Assembly: GCF_011927835.1 (NCBI RefSeq)
Contig: NZ_JAATJH010000010.1
Span: 40,914 to 104,913, forward strand
Length of the DNA: 64,000 nucleotides
From: Neolewinella antarctica
Lineage (GTDB): Bacteria; Bacteroidota; Bacteroidia; Chitinophagales; Saprospiraceae
Direction: 5' to 3'
Shown here: positions 44,551-53,364 of the stretch, piece after piece
Layout of the letters: the number at the start of each line of letters is the position of its first letter
Position numbering within the stretch: position 1 is the stretch's first letter
Notes under the pieces: model-generated
What the model saw: the letters and a program-made list of their open reading frames with translations, nothing else
What the model was told of the DNA's origin: nothing
Databases searched by the model: none
Position numbers and translations under genes: made by a program

Positions 44551-44718
44551 CTAGTGCCGGTATCCTTTCCAAGTCCCTCCGTATCGATAAAAAGCACCCT
44601 CCCGGTGCACCTCACAACACCGCTTACAGACAAAGATCCAAACCTTCCCTTTCTGAATCTGCACCCGGAACAAGGTTGTGTGTTCTTCCTGGCAAGTGGC
44701 GCAAATCTTAGTTTTCAT
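44551..44718 (-). CDS. 55-aa Cys-rich (zinc-ribbon-like) protein
   Basis: A short frame from the ATG at 44718 to the TAG at 44551. It has two CxxC pairs (CATC at 6-9 and CKRC at 31-34), a hydrophobic strand between them (KVWIFVC) and a C-terminus ending in YRYGGTWKG, all consistent with a small zinc-binding protein. Small proteins with this pattern occur in many Bacteroidota. The function is unknown. It is 140 nt upstream of the Ppx/GppA gene on the same strand and could be cotranscribed. Confidence 0.65.
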   Translation of the reverse strand: MKTKICATCQEEHTTLFRVQIQKGKVWIFVCKRCCEVHREGAFYRYGGTWKGYRH

Positions 44719-44865
44719 GGCGGTCTTTGGGGGCGGAACGGGGCGGTGGATTAAAGGTTGCTATCCGAGTACTGGCTAAATCGGTACGACCTGTCGGTCG
44801 CGACGCAAAATTTGAACACAAAAGCACAGAAGGAACAAAAAGCGCAAAACAGCAACAAAAAACTA

Positions 44866-44896
44866 GAAAAGCACCCAAGCGTTTTCAGTGCTTTTC
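44866..44896 (-). terminator. terminator of the sulfatase at 44958
   Basis: GAAAAGCAC (44866-44874) pairs with GTGCTTTTC (44888-44896), followed on the minus strand by a T-rich stretch. It begins about 60 nt after the sulfatase stop. The surrounding A-rich sequence (AACACAAAAGCACAG) belongs to a family seen also near 25632, 27372 and 46535. Confidence 0.65.
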
Positions 44897-44957
44897 TTCT
44901 TTCTTTTTTTGTGTCTCATGTGTTCCCCTCCTTCCACCCCCTTAATTACTTTCATAC

Positions 44958-46496
44958 TCAGTAACTAGGGTACCGATCCATGGGAAACGCCTTCGTCTTA
45001 CCCATCGGACTCTTCGCCGCCGGATCGTACTTAGGGTTAATCACCGGTAACTGCCCGCCGATCTCCGCCACGTGCGCGTCGATCAGTGCCCCCAGCCGCG
45101 CAACTACTTCCGGGTGACGGTCCGCCACGTCGTTTGTTTCCGTCAGGTCTTCGGCGAGGTTGTAAAGCCGGTAGACGTCTCCCCGGTCAGTGCCTTCGCC
45201 GTACTCTTTGATGCACTTGAAGTCGCCGGACCACGCCGCCGTGGAGGGCAGGTTGTCCGGTGCGATGACGTAGTGGGGAAAGTGGCTGAAGATAGCGTCC
45301 CGTTTCAGTGATTTTGCGTCCCGCAGTACCGGGAGCAAGCTGAGCCCGTCCAGTGCTTGGTCCGGGTTAGCCACCGTTCTCGAAGCCTCCAAAAACGTGG
45401 GGTAAAAATCAATACTTTGAATTAACTCGTCGGACGACGTGCCGGGCGCGATCTTCCCGGGCCAGACAACGATGGCCGGCACCCGAATGCCCCCGTCGTG
45501 AATATTCCCCTTGCCGTGGCGCAGCGGGTAATTGTTTGTCGGGAATTCTCCGTCGATCGTATTGTACATATTACCGCCGTTGTCGCTGAAGAATACAATC
45601 AGGGTATTATCCATCAATTCCAATTCCTCCAGTTTATCCAGCAGCATCCCTAGGCTCTGATCCACCTTTTCCATCATACCACCCATGATCGATGCGTTTT
45701 GCTTCCCGCGCGGATCGGTTTTGGCGGCGTACTTATCGATTAAATCCTGCGGAGCCTGGAAGGGCGCGTGAACGCCAAATTGCCAAAAATTCAGGTAGAA
45801 AGGCTCGTCCTTGTGCGCTTCCATAAAGTCCATCGCTTCGTACGTGATGCGGTCGGTAATGTATTCTTTCGGTTCCCCGTCGGGGAGGTTAGCTATCTTG
45901 TAAGGGGAGAAGAAACTGGGTGGACCGGGGTGCATCATTCCGCCAACGTTGACGTCAAAACCCTGCTGCTCGGGCCAGTAGCCTTTTTGGCCAAGGTGCC
46001 ACTTACCCATGTGTGCGGTGACGTAGCCGTTAGTTTTCAGGGCTTCGGCGATCGTAAATTCTTTCAGCGGGAAGAACGTGCGGATGCCCTGCTGCACCAT
46101 TTTTTGCCACGGCGCGCCTTCCGTGCGGGTCAGGTCCTCCTCCGGATTGGGCGGCAGGTGACCGGCCGGGGTCGTCATCCCGAAGCGACCGGGGTGCTTG
46201 CCACTCAGGATGCTGGCGCGGGTCGGTGAGCACAACGGGTTGGCGGCGTAGGCGCGGGTAAAATTCATCCCCAGCTTCGCCAGCCGCTCCATATTCGGGG
46301 TTTCGTAGTATTCGCTGCCGTTGACGCTCGTGTCCATCCAACCCATGTCGTCCACCAGGAACATAATGATGTTAGGTTTGCGCTCCACGGTCTCTGGCAC
46401 GCGGCCGTCCCTACTTAGTGCGGGACTAGCTGGTGCGTTGCACGTGGTGAAGAGCATGGTGAGGATCAGGGGAAGTATAAACTGGTATGCTTTCAT
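44958..46496 (-). CDS. S1 family sulfatase (CSPTR type), lipoprotein
   Basis: 512 aa from the ATG at 46496. A further 20 in-frame codons upstream lack a signal. Lipobox LFTTC (C19). Sulfatase core: FLVDDMGWMD (metal) and the formylglycine motif C89-S-P-T-R in PLCSPTRASILSG, then GKWHLG and a second metal site at FFSDNGG. Immediately after the lipobox the protein reads ASPALSRDG, encoded by a shortened copy of the long interspersed repeat, matching VSPVLSRDA in the GH78 enzyme. It probably removes sulfate from oligosaccharides at the cell envelope. Transcribed alone. Confidence 0.9.
   Translation of the reverse strand: MKAYQFILPLILTMLFTTCNAPASPALSRDGRVPETVERKPNIIMFLVDDMGWMDTSVNGSEYYETPNMERLAKLGMNFTRAYAANPLCSPTRASILSGKHPGRFGMTTPAGHLPPNPEEDLTRTEGAPWQKMVQQGIRTFFPLKEFTIAEALKTNGYVTAHMGKWHLGQKGYWPEQQGFDVNVGGMMHPGPPSFFSPYKIANLPDGEPKEYITDRITYEAMDFMEAHKDEPFYLNFWQFGVHAPFQAPQDLIDKYAAKTDPRGKQNASIMGGMMEKVDQSLGMLLDKLEELELMDNTLIVFFSDNGGNMYNTIDGEFPTNNYPLRHGKGNIHDGGIRVPAIVVWPGKIAPGTSSDELIQSIDFYPTFLEASRTVANPDQALDGLSLLPVLRDAKSLKRDAIFSHFPHYVIAPDNLPSTAAWSGDFKCIKEYGEGTDRGDVYRLYNLAEDLTETNDVADRHPEVVARLGALIDAHVAEIGGQLPVINPKYDPAAKSPMGKTKAFPMDRYPSY
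46403..46436 (-). repeat. interspersed repeat, long form with internal deletion (copy L5)
   Basis: On the minus strand GCACCAGC joins directly to TAGTCCCGCACTAAGTAGGG, so about 17 nt of the long form are missing. It encodes ASPALSRDG just after the sulfatase lipobox. Confidence 0.7.
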
Positions 46497-46640
46497 AATA
46501 TGATTATTCTTAATTCTAGCACCTTTTGTTTTTACCACACAGCGCACAGAAGACACAGAGCGTGCTTACATATTCGTTGAAACTAAGTCATTGAAAGAAT
46601 TCAATACGACACTACTCACGCTCCAACGTCAATCACGTCT

Positions 46641-46664
46641 CCCCTCTCCTCTTCTGGAGAGGGG
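46641..46664 (-). terminator. terminator of the GH106 gene
   Basis: CCCCTCTCC (46641-46649) pairs with GGAGAGGGG (46656-46664), 73 nt after the GH106 stop, followed by a second GGGGAGAGGG block. The same repeat type lies at 29798-29819. Confidence 0.6.
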
Positions 46665-46736
46665 CCGGGGAGAGGGCTTTAGAATGTTACTTCAATAATA
46701 TTTGCTTGTCCACTTACAAAAACCCATCATTCCGCA

Positions 46737-49700
46737 TCACTCATTCGTAACCAACCGCACCGGTCCCAACAACCCCGAAGGCTGCAATTCCTTACGCTTC
46801 GGCCGAACCCCCGTAAGCGTCCACAGTCGCTGCTCCCCCTCGGGAAGCTCGGCATCTTCGATCAGTTGGTTCACCCAGAGGTTGGTCACCTCGATCGCTA
46901 TTTCGTTATTACCCTTAATTAAATAATCCGAAACCTCAATTCGCCACGGCGCGGTCCACAGCCCACCTACGTACCGCCCATTCACCGTGACGTTGGCAAC
47001 GACCGCCACGTCCCCCAGTTCCAACCAAACCTCCTGGCCTGCGGGCACTTTCGGAGCAGCAAACGTCTTCCGGTAAGTAGCCGAACCGGAGAAGTAGCGA
47101 ATATCTTCGTCCGCATGACCTGACCAATCCATCAGATTCTCCAGCTCAATAGTTTTGTCCATACCCAGGTAATCATTCCGAAACTGAACGGACCATGAAC
47201 CAGCTAACTCCGTCAGCACTTTCGGCTGTGGATAATTCTTACCCGTAGGCGCGGCCCCGTCCGGTTCGCTGAAAACAACAAAGCCACTTTCCAAAGGACC
47301 CAGCCGTAGCGGAACGTGAACGTGCTCCGCCGTGCCCCGGAACTCGGGCAAGGGACGATGAGCGCCATCAATCGGGTCCCACCATTCCGGCCGTAACCCT
47401 TTCGCCCGGAAGCCGGCTACGAAGTCGATCGTTTCCTCACTCTGGTTGGTCAGGAAGTATATTTCTTGGTCCGATGTCCGCCGGTGGATCCATAAAACCG
47501 GACTGTTAGGAGGCAGCTCCAGATCGGCCACGGTCCCGATTTTTAATAAAATGTTTTGCAAGCTTGTATCATTCACGACTCGCTCGTTCTGCCACAGAGC
47601 TTCCGCAGTCTCAGTTACGTTTTCGTCGGCGACACCGAAATCCGTCAGGCTGGGAGACCGTCGAGGCGGTGCACCGACAATCGTTGCTCCTTCCGCTACG
47701 AGTTCCGCGATACGGAGAAGCATTTCCGGCCGCATCGTTTCGGATTTCGGCAGCACCAGAATGCGGTAACTCGGCCCGTCCGCTACGGTGATGCGACCGT
47801 CTACTACGCTCGTCCGGTTGTGCAACACGTCGGCGTTGATGTAATCAAAAGAATAGCCCGGTGGCACGGGCGGGTCGGTCACACCCGTCATTTTCGGTAC
47901 GTCCTCCCCGATGAAGTAGGCCACGTCGGCCACGAATTCTCCCTGACGGAGCAGGTAACCACAACGTCGTTCGTAATCGATCCACGATTTAGCTTTCGGG
48001 AACCAGGTATTGTGGCGGTTAAATTCCGTCCCGAACCAGGCATTCACGCCCGGCTGTTTGTCTTCGTACGGCTGCTGGATGTAGACGTGGTAAACCCGGT
48101 GGTTGATGCCTTCGGTAAAACTCCAATCTCCCTTTTTCTTCAGCATGGCCGGGTAGCGTTCGAAGTCCTTACCGGCAGCGGTGAAAGACTCGGCCGAGAC
48201 CTGCTCCTTACCGTAAATATGCGCCGCCGAAGCCGCCGCTTTGCACTCGATGCTACCCAGCGTTCCCTCGTTCCAGAATTCCCCACCGACGAAATCCGAC
48301 TGCCCACCGTACAGTAAGAACTCGGAAGGAAACCCCCAGTGGCCGTAATTTTCCAACCATAGTTTCAGCCCGTTCTCCGCGCACATGTCCCGTAACCCGC
48401 CAACGTATTCGTACGCGACACGGTCGGCGACCAGCCGGCGAAGGTCCCACAAAAAACGGTTGCTTTCGTCGACGGAACTAACTACGTGACCGCTAAGTAC
48501 GGGTAGCCAAGGCAAGGGGTCGTAACCGTAATTCTTCTTAAAAGGTCCCTCAAGGTCATCCGTCCAGTTCTGGCCACCCATTTCGTAGCTGTCCGCGATC
48601 ACGTACTTGAAAGCTTCGCGTTCCGATGCGGGCATAGAGTTCAGGAGGTCGCCGATGAAAGCATCGAAGTGCTGCGGTAGGGCGCCGCGGTTCATTTTAT
48701 CCACCTCCAGGCCCGTGGCACCCGGCGCGGCGGGGCCGTTCTTTACGCCGGTAGACAGCATGCCGGTGCGGACGATCGTCCAGTTGCCGGGTGGGACTTC
48801 CCAGTTCAACACACCATCCTCATCGAGCTTGTCGCTGAGGTCAATTACCTGACCTACCGGCACTACTTGTTCCGGAGTAGGTTCCGCCTGGGCCGGCCAC
48901 TGGTAAGCGCCTTCCAGCGGTAAGGGCGTCGGGTGCATCAGGGCCAGTTGCTTTTCGAGGCCGTACTCGAGGCGGGCGGAAGTGCTGAGCGCGGCGGTTT
49001 TTAGGCCGATCTTTTTGCTGCCGCGGGTTGCTTTGATCTTGGTAAATTCTAATCGGAACTTTCGAGCTTCCGTAGCCGGGAACGAAATCGTTAGCGGTGG
49101 ATCGTCGTAGAAACCGATCTGATCCATGTTGTTGCTCCGGTCGAAACGGAATGTGCGGAGCGTTTGCCATTCCCCCTTTATTTCCGCACGCAGCACGACG
49201 GTTGCGAAGAAAGTGCCTTCAGGTTTCAGTAAGAGCGTTGTGTAAAGGGCTGGCGCGGACGCTGGTGCAGAGAAATTTAGTACAGCAGTATCCTTACTGG
49301 TGAAATTTGTCGCTTCGATCAAAATATCTTCGCCCGTTGGCGTACTCGGGAAGGCCAGAACGGCCACGTCGGCGAAGTCTCCTACCGGGGCGGGAAGGAT
49401 CTCGTTGAAGGTAAGCGGACCGGTAACTTGAGTTTCCCGCGAGGCGAGAAAGCGCATTGAATTATCGGTGGTGTTCCAGGGGCCGCCCGACTGGCTCCAG
49501 CCCGGGCTGTTGAACATACCTATGTCTACGCCAAGCCGGCCTCCTTCGCGGATGGCGTGCTGGGTGAGTCGTTTCCATTCCGGGCTGAGCATGGGGACCG
49601 GCCCGTCCTCCTTTACCCGGTCGAGATAGATGTTGCCGATCAGTGCCGCGCCGATGCCTACGTCCGCCATGGCTTCCAGATCGCGGGTGATGCCTTCTTC

Positions 49701-49883
49701 GGAGATGTGGTTATTGATCCAGTACCAATAGAGCCAGGGCTTGGTTTCGTCGGGTGGGTTTTGGAAGGAGCCGGCCAGTGATTGGCTTGGTTCCGTGTTG
49801 CCCAGCCCGCTCGTGGGCTGGCGCGTGCAGGCCATCAGCAGCATCAAAACGGATAGCGTAATTAGTCGGTAACGGATATTCAT
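46737..49883 (-). CDS. GH106 alpha-L-rhamnosidase, lipoprotein
   Basis: 1048 aa from the ATG at 49883. Lipobox LLMAC (C19). The N-terminal part fits GH106: FQNPPDETKPWLYWYWINN (about 43-61), IGNIYLD and GWSQSGGPWNT. The middle holds the long TIM-barrel region with NRFLWDLRRLVADRV and KLWLENYGHWGFPSEF. The C-terminal about 170 residues form a GH2-like beta-sandwich (FSGSATYRKTF, WLELGDVAVVANVTVNG). GH106 enzymes are retaining-fold or inverting rhamnosidases acting on complex glycans. A second rhamnosidase family besides GH78 suggests more than one rhamnosyl linkage. Divergent from susC with GGTACAGGA on both sides. Confidence 0.9.
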   Translation of the reverse strand: MNIRYRLITLSVLMLLMACTRQPTSGLGNTEPSQSLAGSFQNPPDETKPWLYWYWINNHISEEGITRDLEAMADVGIGAALIGNIYLDRVKEDGPVPMLSPEWKRLTQHAIREGGRLGVDIGMFNSPGWSQSGGPWNTTDNSMRFLASRETQVTGPLTFNEILPAPVGDFADVAVLAFPSTPTGEDILIEATNFTSKDTAVLNFSAPASAPALYTTLLLKPEGTFFATVVLRAEIKGEWQTLRTFRFDRSNNMDQIGFYDDPPLTISFPATEARKFRLEFTKIKATRGSKKIGLKTAALSTSARLEYGLEKQLALMHPTPLPLEGAYQWPAQAEPTPEQVVPVGQVIDLSDKLDEDGVLNWEVPPGNWTIVRTGMLSTGVKNGPAAPGATGLEVDKMNRGALPQHFDAFIGDLLNSMPASEREAFKYVIADSYEMGGQNWTDDLEGPFKKNYGYDPLPWLPVLSGHVVSSVDESNRFLWDLRRLVADRVAYEYVGGLRDMCAENGLKLWLENYGHWGFPSEFLLYGGQSDFVGGEFWNEGTLGSIECKAAASAAHIYGKEQVSAESFTAAGKDFERYPAMLKKKGDWSFTEGINHRVYHVYIQQPYEDKQPGVNAWFGTEFNRHNTWFPKAKSWIDYERRCGYLLRQGEFVADVAYFIGEDVPKMTGVTDPPVPPGYSFDYINADVLHNRTSVVDGRITVADGPSYRILVLPKSETMRPEMLLRIAELVAEGATIVGAPPRRSPSLTDFGVADENVTETAEALWQNERVVNDTSLQNILLKIGTVADLELPPNSPVLWIHRRTSDQEIYFLTNQSEETIDFVAGFRAKGLRPEWWDPIDGAHRPLPEFRGTAEHVHVPLRLGPLESGFVVFSEPDGAAPTGKNYPQPKVLTELAGSWSVQFRNDYLGMDKTIELENLMDWSGHADEDIRYFSGSATYRKTFAAPKVPAGQEVWLELGDVAVVANVTVNGRYVGGLWTAPWRIEVSDYLIKGNNEIAIEVTNLWVNQLIEDAELPEGEQRLWTLTGVRPKRKELQPSGLLGPVRLVTNE
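49251..49269 (-). repeat. short interspersed repeat inside a coding sequence
   Basis: On the minus strand TGCACCAGCGTCCGCGCCA, read in frame as APASAPA in GH106. Confidence 0.6.
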
Positions 49884-49905
49884 AGTTTGTGTATCTAAGG
49901 ATGTT

Positions 49906-49926
49906 TGCACCCGCGACAGCGCCCAA
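49906..49926 (+). repeat. short interspersed repeat, intergenic
   Basis: TGCACCCGCGACAGCGCCCA, 22 nt upstream of the GH106 ATG. It is close in sequence to the copy that encodes CTCDSAP in the sulfatase at 54993. Confidence 0.65.
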
Positions 49927-49952
49927 TTTCTCTTCCTTAGGGTCGAATCCCA

Positions 49953-49961
49953 TCCTGTACC
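49953..49961 (-). promoter_or_regulatory. regulon motif GGTACAGGA upstream of GH106
   Basis: On the minus strand GGGATGGTACAGGATGGG, 69 nt before the GH106 ATG. Unlike the other three sites, no clear TAnnTT box follows at 22-23 nt. Confidence 0.5.
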
Positions 49962-50095
49962 ATCCCGCCCATTAATGTATGAATAATGGCACAACACCTT
50001 GATACGCTACAAAAATAAATTCTGGCAGGTCAGTCAGGACAAAATATGGTACTTAGTGTACAAACTAAGCCAACGAAAATTCGGCTTTCCGGGTA

Positions 50096-50135
50096 GGTAC
50101 AGGATGCTTAAGGCTTGTGGGGCGCTGTAATATTG
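50096..50135 (+). promoter_or_regulatory. regulon motif GGTACAGGA plus -7-like box for susC
   Basis: GGGTAGGTACAGGATG (GGTACAGGA at 50096-50104) is followed after 23 nt by TAATATTG (50128-50135), 56 nt before the susC ATG. Same orientation relative to the gene as at the other sites. Confidence 0.65.
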
Positions 50136-50191
50136 GAGCGCCGCAGGGTAGGAAATGCCCTAGGTCGGTCCACTAAGTCACACGCAAAATT

Positions 50192-53100
50192 ATGATCATG
50201 AAACAACCCAACTCACGACTATATTTCATTTTATTAACCCTGCTCACTGCGGGTGGGCTGATGGCACAATCCGTCACGATAGCGGGCACGGTCACCGGCC
50301 CCAACGGGACTCCACTGATCGGGGCAACCGTCGCTGAGACCGGCACCACAACGGGTACGGTGGCTGATCTGGACGGTGCTTATTCACTAACTGTCTCCGG
50401 CCCGGAAGCCGAAGTATCCGTGACCTATACGGGCTACCGGACTGCCCGCCGGAAAGTCAATAATCAATCTTCAATTAATTTTGTTCTTCAAGAGGATAGT
50501 GAAACATTGGAGCAAATTGTCGTCGTAGGTTATGGTTCGCAAAAGCGGTCCGACATCACGGGCTCAGTTACTTCAGTAGGCAGTGCGGAGCTGGAAACAG
50601 CCGTATTCAATACCGTCGACCAGCTGCTTCAGGGCCGGGCCGCGGGCGTTCAGGTCACTTCCAGCAATGGTGCACCGGGAAGCGGTTCTACCATTCGGAT
50701 TAGGGGTAGCAACTCCATTCTAGCTGGAAATGGCCCGCTCTACGTTGTGGACGGGATTCCCATTGCGGGCACGCCAAATTTTAATCCACAAGACATTTCA
50801 AACATCGAGGTGCTTAAGGACGCCTCCGCAACGGCAATTTATGGCTCGCGGGGCGCAAACGGTGTTATTTTAGTGACGACGAAACGGGGTACTTCCGGTA
50901 AAACAAAGATCTCGATTGATGCGAACACTACTACTTCATCCGTACTGACGCAGATCGACGTGCTCAACGGTCAGCAGTACGCAGAGTTTCGGAATGAAGC
51001 GGCCGTCGACCAGGGTGAAGCAGCCCCTTTTGATGACCCGGCTCAATTTGCCGGCCAGGGCATCAACTGGCAGGATGAGATCATTGGTAGCGGGCAACGG
51101 ACGAACATTGGTCTTAACATTACCGGGGGTGGCGATAACGCTAGATTCTTCGTTTCCGGTGACTACCTACTTGACCAGGGTATCGTGATTAATTCCAATT
51201 TCCGGCGCTATAATGCTCGGGCGAATGTCGACATCGACGCCCTCAATGACCGAGTTACTTTCAAGGTCGGTATGAACCTAACACAACGAGAAGGCAGGAA
51301 TGCTGGCTTTGGCGTCGGAGGCTTTCCAAACGCACTCGGTCCGATTACTAACGCCCTGCTTTCCGAACCCCTGGTTCCCAGCCGTGATTTTTTCGGGGAA
51401 ACAGCGGAAAAATTGGAGTTTTATAACCCCTACTTAGAAGTAACCGAAAAAAACAACCGTAATTTTCGCACATCCATACTCGCTAACTTCCAGATGGACG
51501 CCAAAATTACTGACGACCTCACCTTTACTTTTAATGGTGGAACCAACGCTCGGATTGACCTTACGGAGGTGTTTACACCGTCGACTGTTGGTGCGGGTAT
51601 TAACGCCCGTGGCTTGGCCACATCTAATACCGGACGGAGTTATGATTTGATCTCAAGTGCTTACCTCAATTATAAGAAAGTGATTAATGGGGATCATTCC
51701 CTCAACTTCACCGGTGGCGTTGAGTACAGCGAATTTAATAATTATAGTTATAACAGCCGAGTGGGTGATTTCGAACTTGAAATCTTGGGTCTCGAACAAC
51801 CTAACATTGGCACTTCATTCTTCGGCCCTGGCGGAGGTCGGTCTTTAGCGGTCTTACAATCCGGTTTCTTCCGGGCGAACTACGCTTACCAAAACAAGTA
51901 TCTACTCACCTTTACCGGTCGGGCGGACGGTTCTTCCCGCTTCGCGGCTAACAACAAGGTGGCTTACTTTCCTTCGGCAGCCATTGGGTGGCGGGTTACT
52001 GAAGAAGATTTCTTGCAGGACGATGATGCCATCTCCAATCTCAAGTTGCGGGTTAGTTACGGTGCGACGGGTTCTCAGTCCATTGGTTCTTACCAGTCTC
52101 GGGCTCGTTACGGTACCGGTCAGTACCCCATCGGTAACGTACCTGCGCTAGCTTTCATTCCGACAAGTGTAGAGAATCCTAACCTTAGCTGGGAAACGAC
52201 CAGGCAGTTCAATGCTGGAGTTGATTTTGGGTTGTGGAACAATAGACTAGAGATCATCGCTGATTACTTCATCAAAACGACCGTGGACTTGCTAGCTAAT
52301 GTTCCCTTATCGCAACAGTCCGGTTTTGGTGGAACGATCGACAACCTCGGTAGTATAGAAAACAAAGGTGTTGAATTGAGCATCAATGCCTTCATTATGG
52401 ACAGACCTGGGTTTACTTGGAATACGGGTTTGAACTATACCACATTTAAAACAACCGTAGTAGAACTTGGTGGAAACGGTGAACTATTTGGCCCTGGCAT
52501 TGCGAGTAATTTCGGTGGCAATGCGCACATTTATCGGGAGGGAGAAGAATTTGGTCTTTTTTACGGTTACGTAACTGACGGACTTATTCAGCAAAGCGAT
52601 TTGGACGCAGCTACGGAGAGCGGCGTGCCACTCCCGGCATTTAATAACGACCGGGTACTAGGGCACTGGAAATTTCGTGACCTCAGCGGCCCGGACGTAG
52701 TTGATGCTGACGGAAATGTAACGAACCCATCCGATGGCCGTATCAACGGGCTCGACCGCCAAGTAATCGGTAAATCTAATCCTGACTTTCTCCTGGGTTG
52801 GAATAACGACTTCACCCTCGGCAACTTTAGTCTAAATGTATTCATTCAAGGTTCATTTGGCAACGACATTCTCAACGCGATCCACCCGGTACTAAACTCC
52901 GGATTTTTAAGTAATCAGTCCTATAAAAATCAGACTGTAGATTGGTACGAAAATCGCTGGACGCCAGAAAACCCCACAAACGATCCCCGCTATCCTTCGA
53001 TCAATAGTATTTCCGCACCAGTGGCCGATTTCATGATTGAGGACGGTACTTACGTTCGACTTAAGAATGTATCGCTACGGTATCGCCTACCCGTTAATAC

Positions 53101-53278
53101 CGAGACGATTAAATCGGTCCAATTTTATGTAACCGGTACCAACCTAATAACCCTCACTAACTATACGGGCTTTGATCCTGAGGTTAGTTCCGTAGGCAGT
53201 GCGCTCGCTCCTGGGGTCGATTTAGGCGTCTACCCCCGTCAACGGGCGGTTACGCTCGGGCTGACCGCCGGCTTTTAA
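50192..53278 (+). CDS. SusC-like TonB-dependent outer-membrane transporter
   Basis: 1028 aa. Imports oligosaccharides across the outer membrane with SusD and TonB. A signal peptide ends LMAQ. Residues about 27-105 form a carboxypeptidase-regulatory-like domain (GTVTGPNGTPLIGATV...). The plug follows, with EQIVVVGYGSQKRSDITGSV (about 108-127) and the RIRGSNSI segment, then a large beta-barrel ending in an aromatic strand (VTLGLTAGF). Full length. A second in-frame ATG two codons in is an equally good start. It leads the susC-susD-sulfatase unit (gaps 86 and 113 nt) and is divergent from GH106. Its regulation probably involves the GGTACAGGA motif upstream. Confidence 0.95.
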   Translation: MIMKQPNSRLYFILLTLLTAGGLMAQSVTIAGTVTGPNGTPLIGATVAETGTTTGTVADLDGAYSLTVSGPEAEVSVTYTGYRTARRKVNNQSSINFVLQEDSETLEQIVVVGYGSQKRSDITGSVTSVGSAELETAVFNTVDQLLQGRAAGVQVTSSNGAPGSGSTIRIRGSNSILAGNGPLYVVDGIPIAGTPNFNPQDISNIEVLKDASATAIYGSRGANGVILVTTKRGTSGKTKISIDANTTTSSVLTQIDVLNGQQYAEFRNEAAVDQGEAAPFDDPAQFAGQGINWQDEIIGSGQRTNIGLNITGGGDNARFFVSGDYLLDQGIVINSNFRRYNARANVDIDALNDRVTFKVGMNLTQREGRNAGFGVGGFPNALGPITNALLSEPLVPSRDFFGETAEKLEFYNPYLEVTEKNNRNFRTSILANFQMDAKITDDLTFTFNGGTNARIDLTEVFTPSTVGAGINARGLATSNTGRSYDLISSAYLNYKKVINGDHSLNFTGGVEYSEFNNYSYNSRVGDFELEILGLEQPNIGTSFFGPGGGRSLAVLQSGFFRANYAYQNKYLLTFTGRADGSSRFAANNKVAYFPSAAIGWRVTEEDFLQDDDAISNLKLRVSYGATGSQSIGSYQSRARYGTGQYPIGNVPALAFIPTSVENPNLSWETTRQFNAGVDFGLWNNRLEIIADYFIKTTVDLLANVPLSQQSGFGGTIDNLGSIENKGVELSINAFIMDRPGFTWNTGLNYTTFKTTVVELGGNGELFGPGIASNFGGNAHIYREGEEFGLFYGYVTDGLIQQSDLDAATESGVPLPAFNNDRVLGHWKFRDLSGPDVVDADGNVTNPSDGRINGLDRQVIGKSNPDFLLGWNNDFTLGNFSLNVFIQGSFGNDILNAIHPVLNSGFLSNQSYKNQTVDWYENRWTPENPTNDPRYPSINSISAPVADFMIEDGTYVRLKNVSLRYRLPVNTETIKSVQFYVTGTNLITLTNYTGFDPEVSSVGSALAPGVDLGVYPRQRAVTLGLTAGF

Positions 53279-53364
53279 AGTATAACCTTTACCACTCGCA
53301 AAAAAGGTAATTGACCGGCCGGTAGTCCAAACGTCCGAAGTTGGTCACTACCCTCAAAATAATA

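Noticed and set aside
47556..48317. 253-aa frame opposite GH106
   Set aside because: Antisense of conserved GH106 sequence, with no start context or motif.
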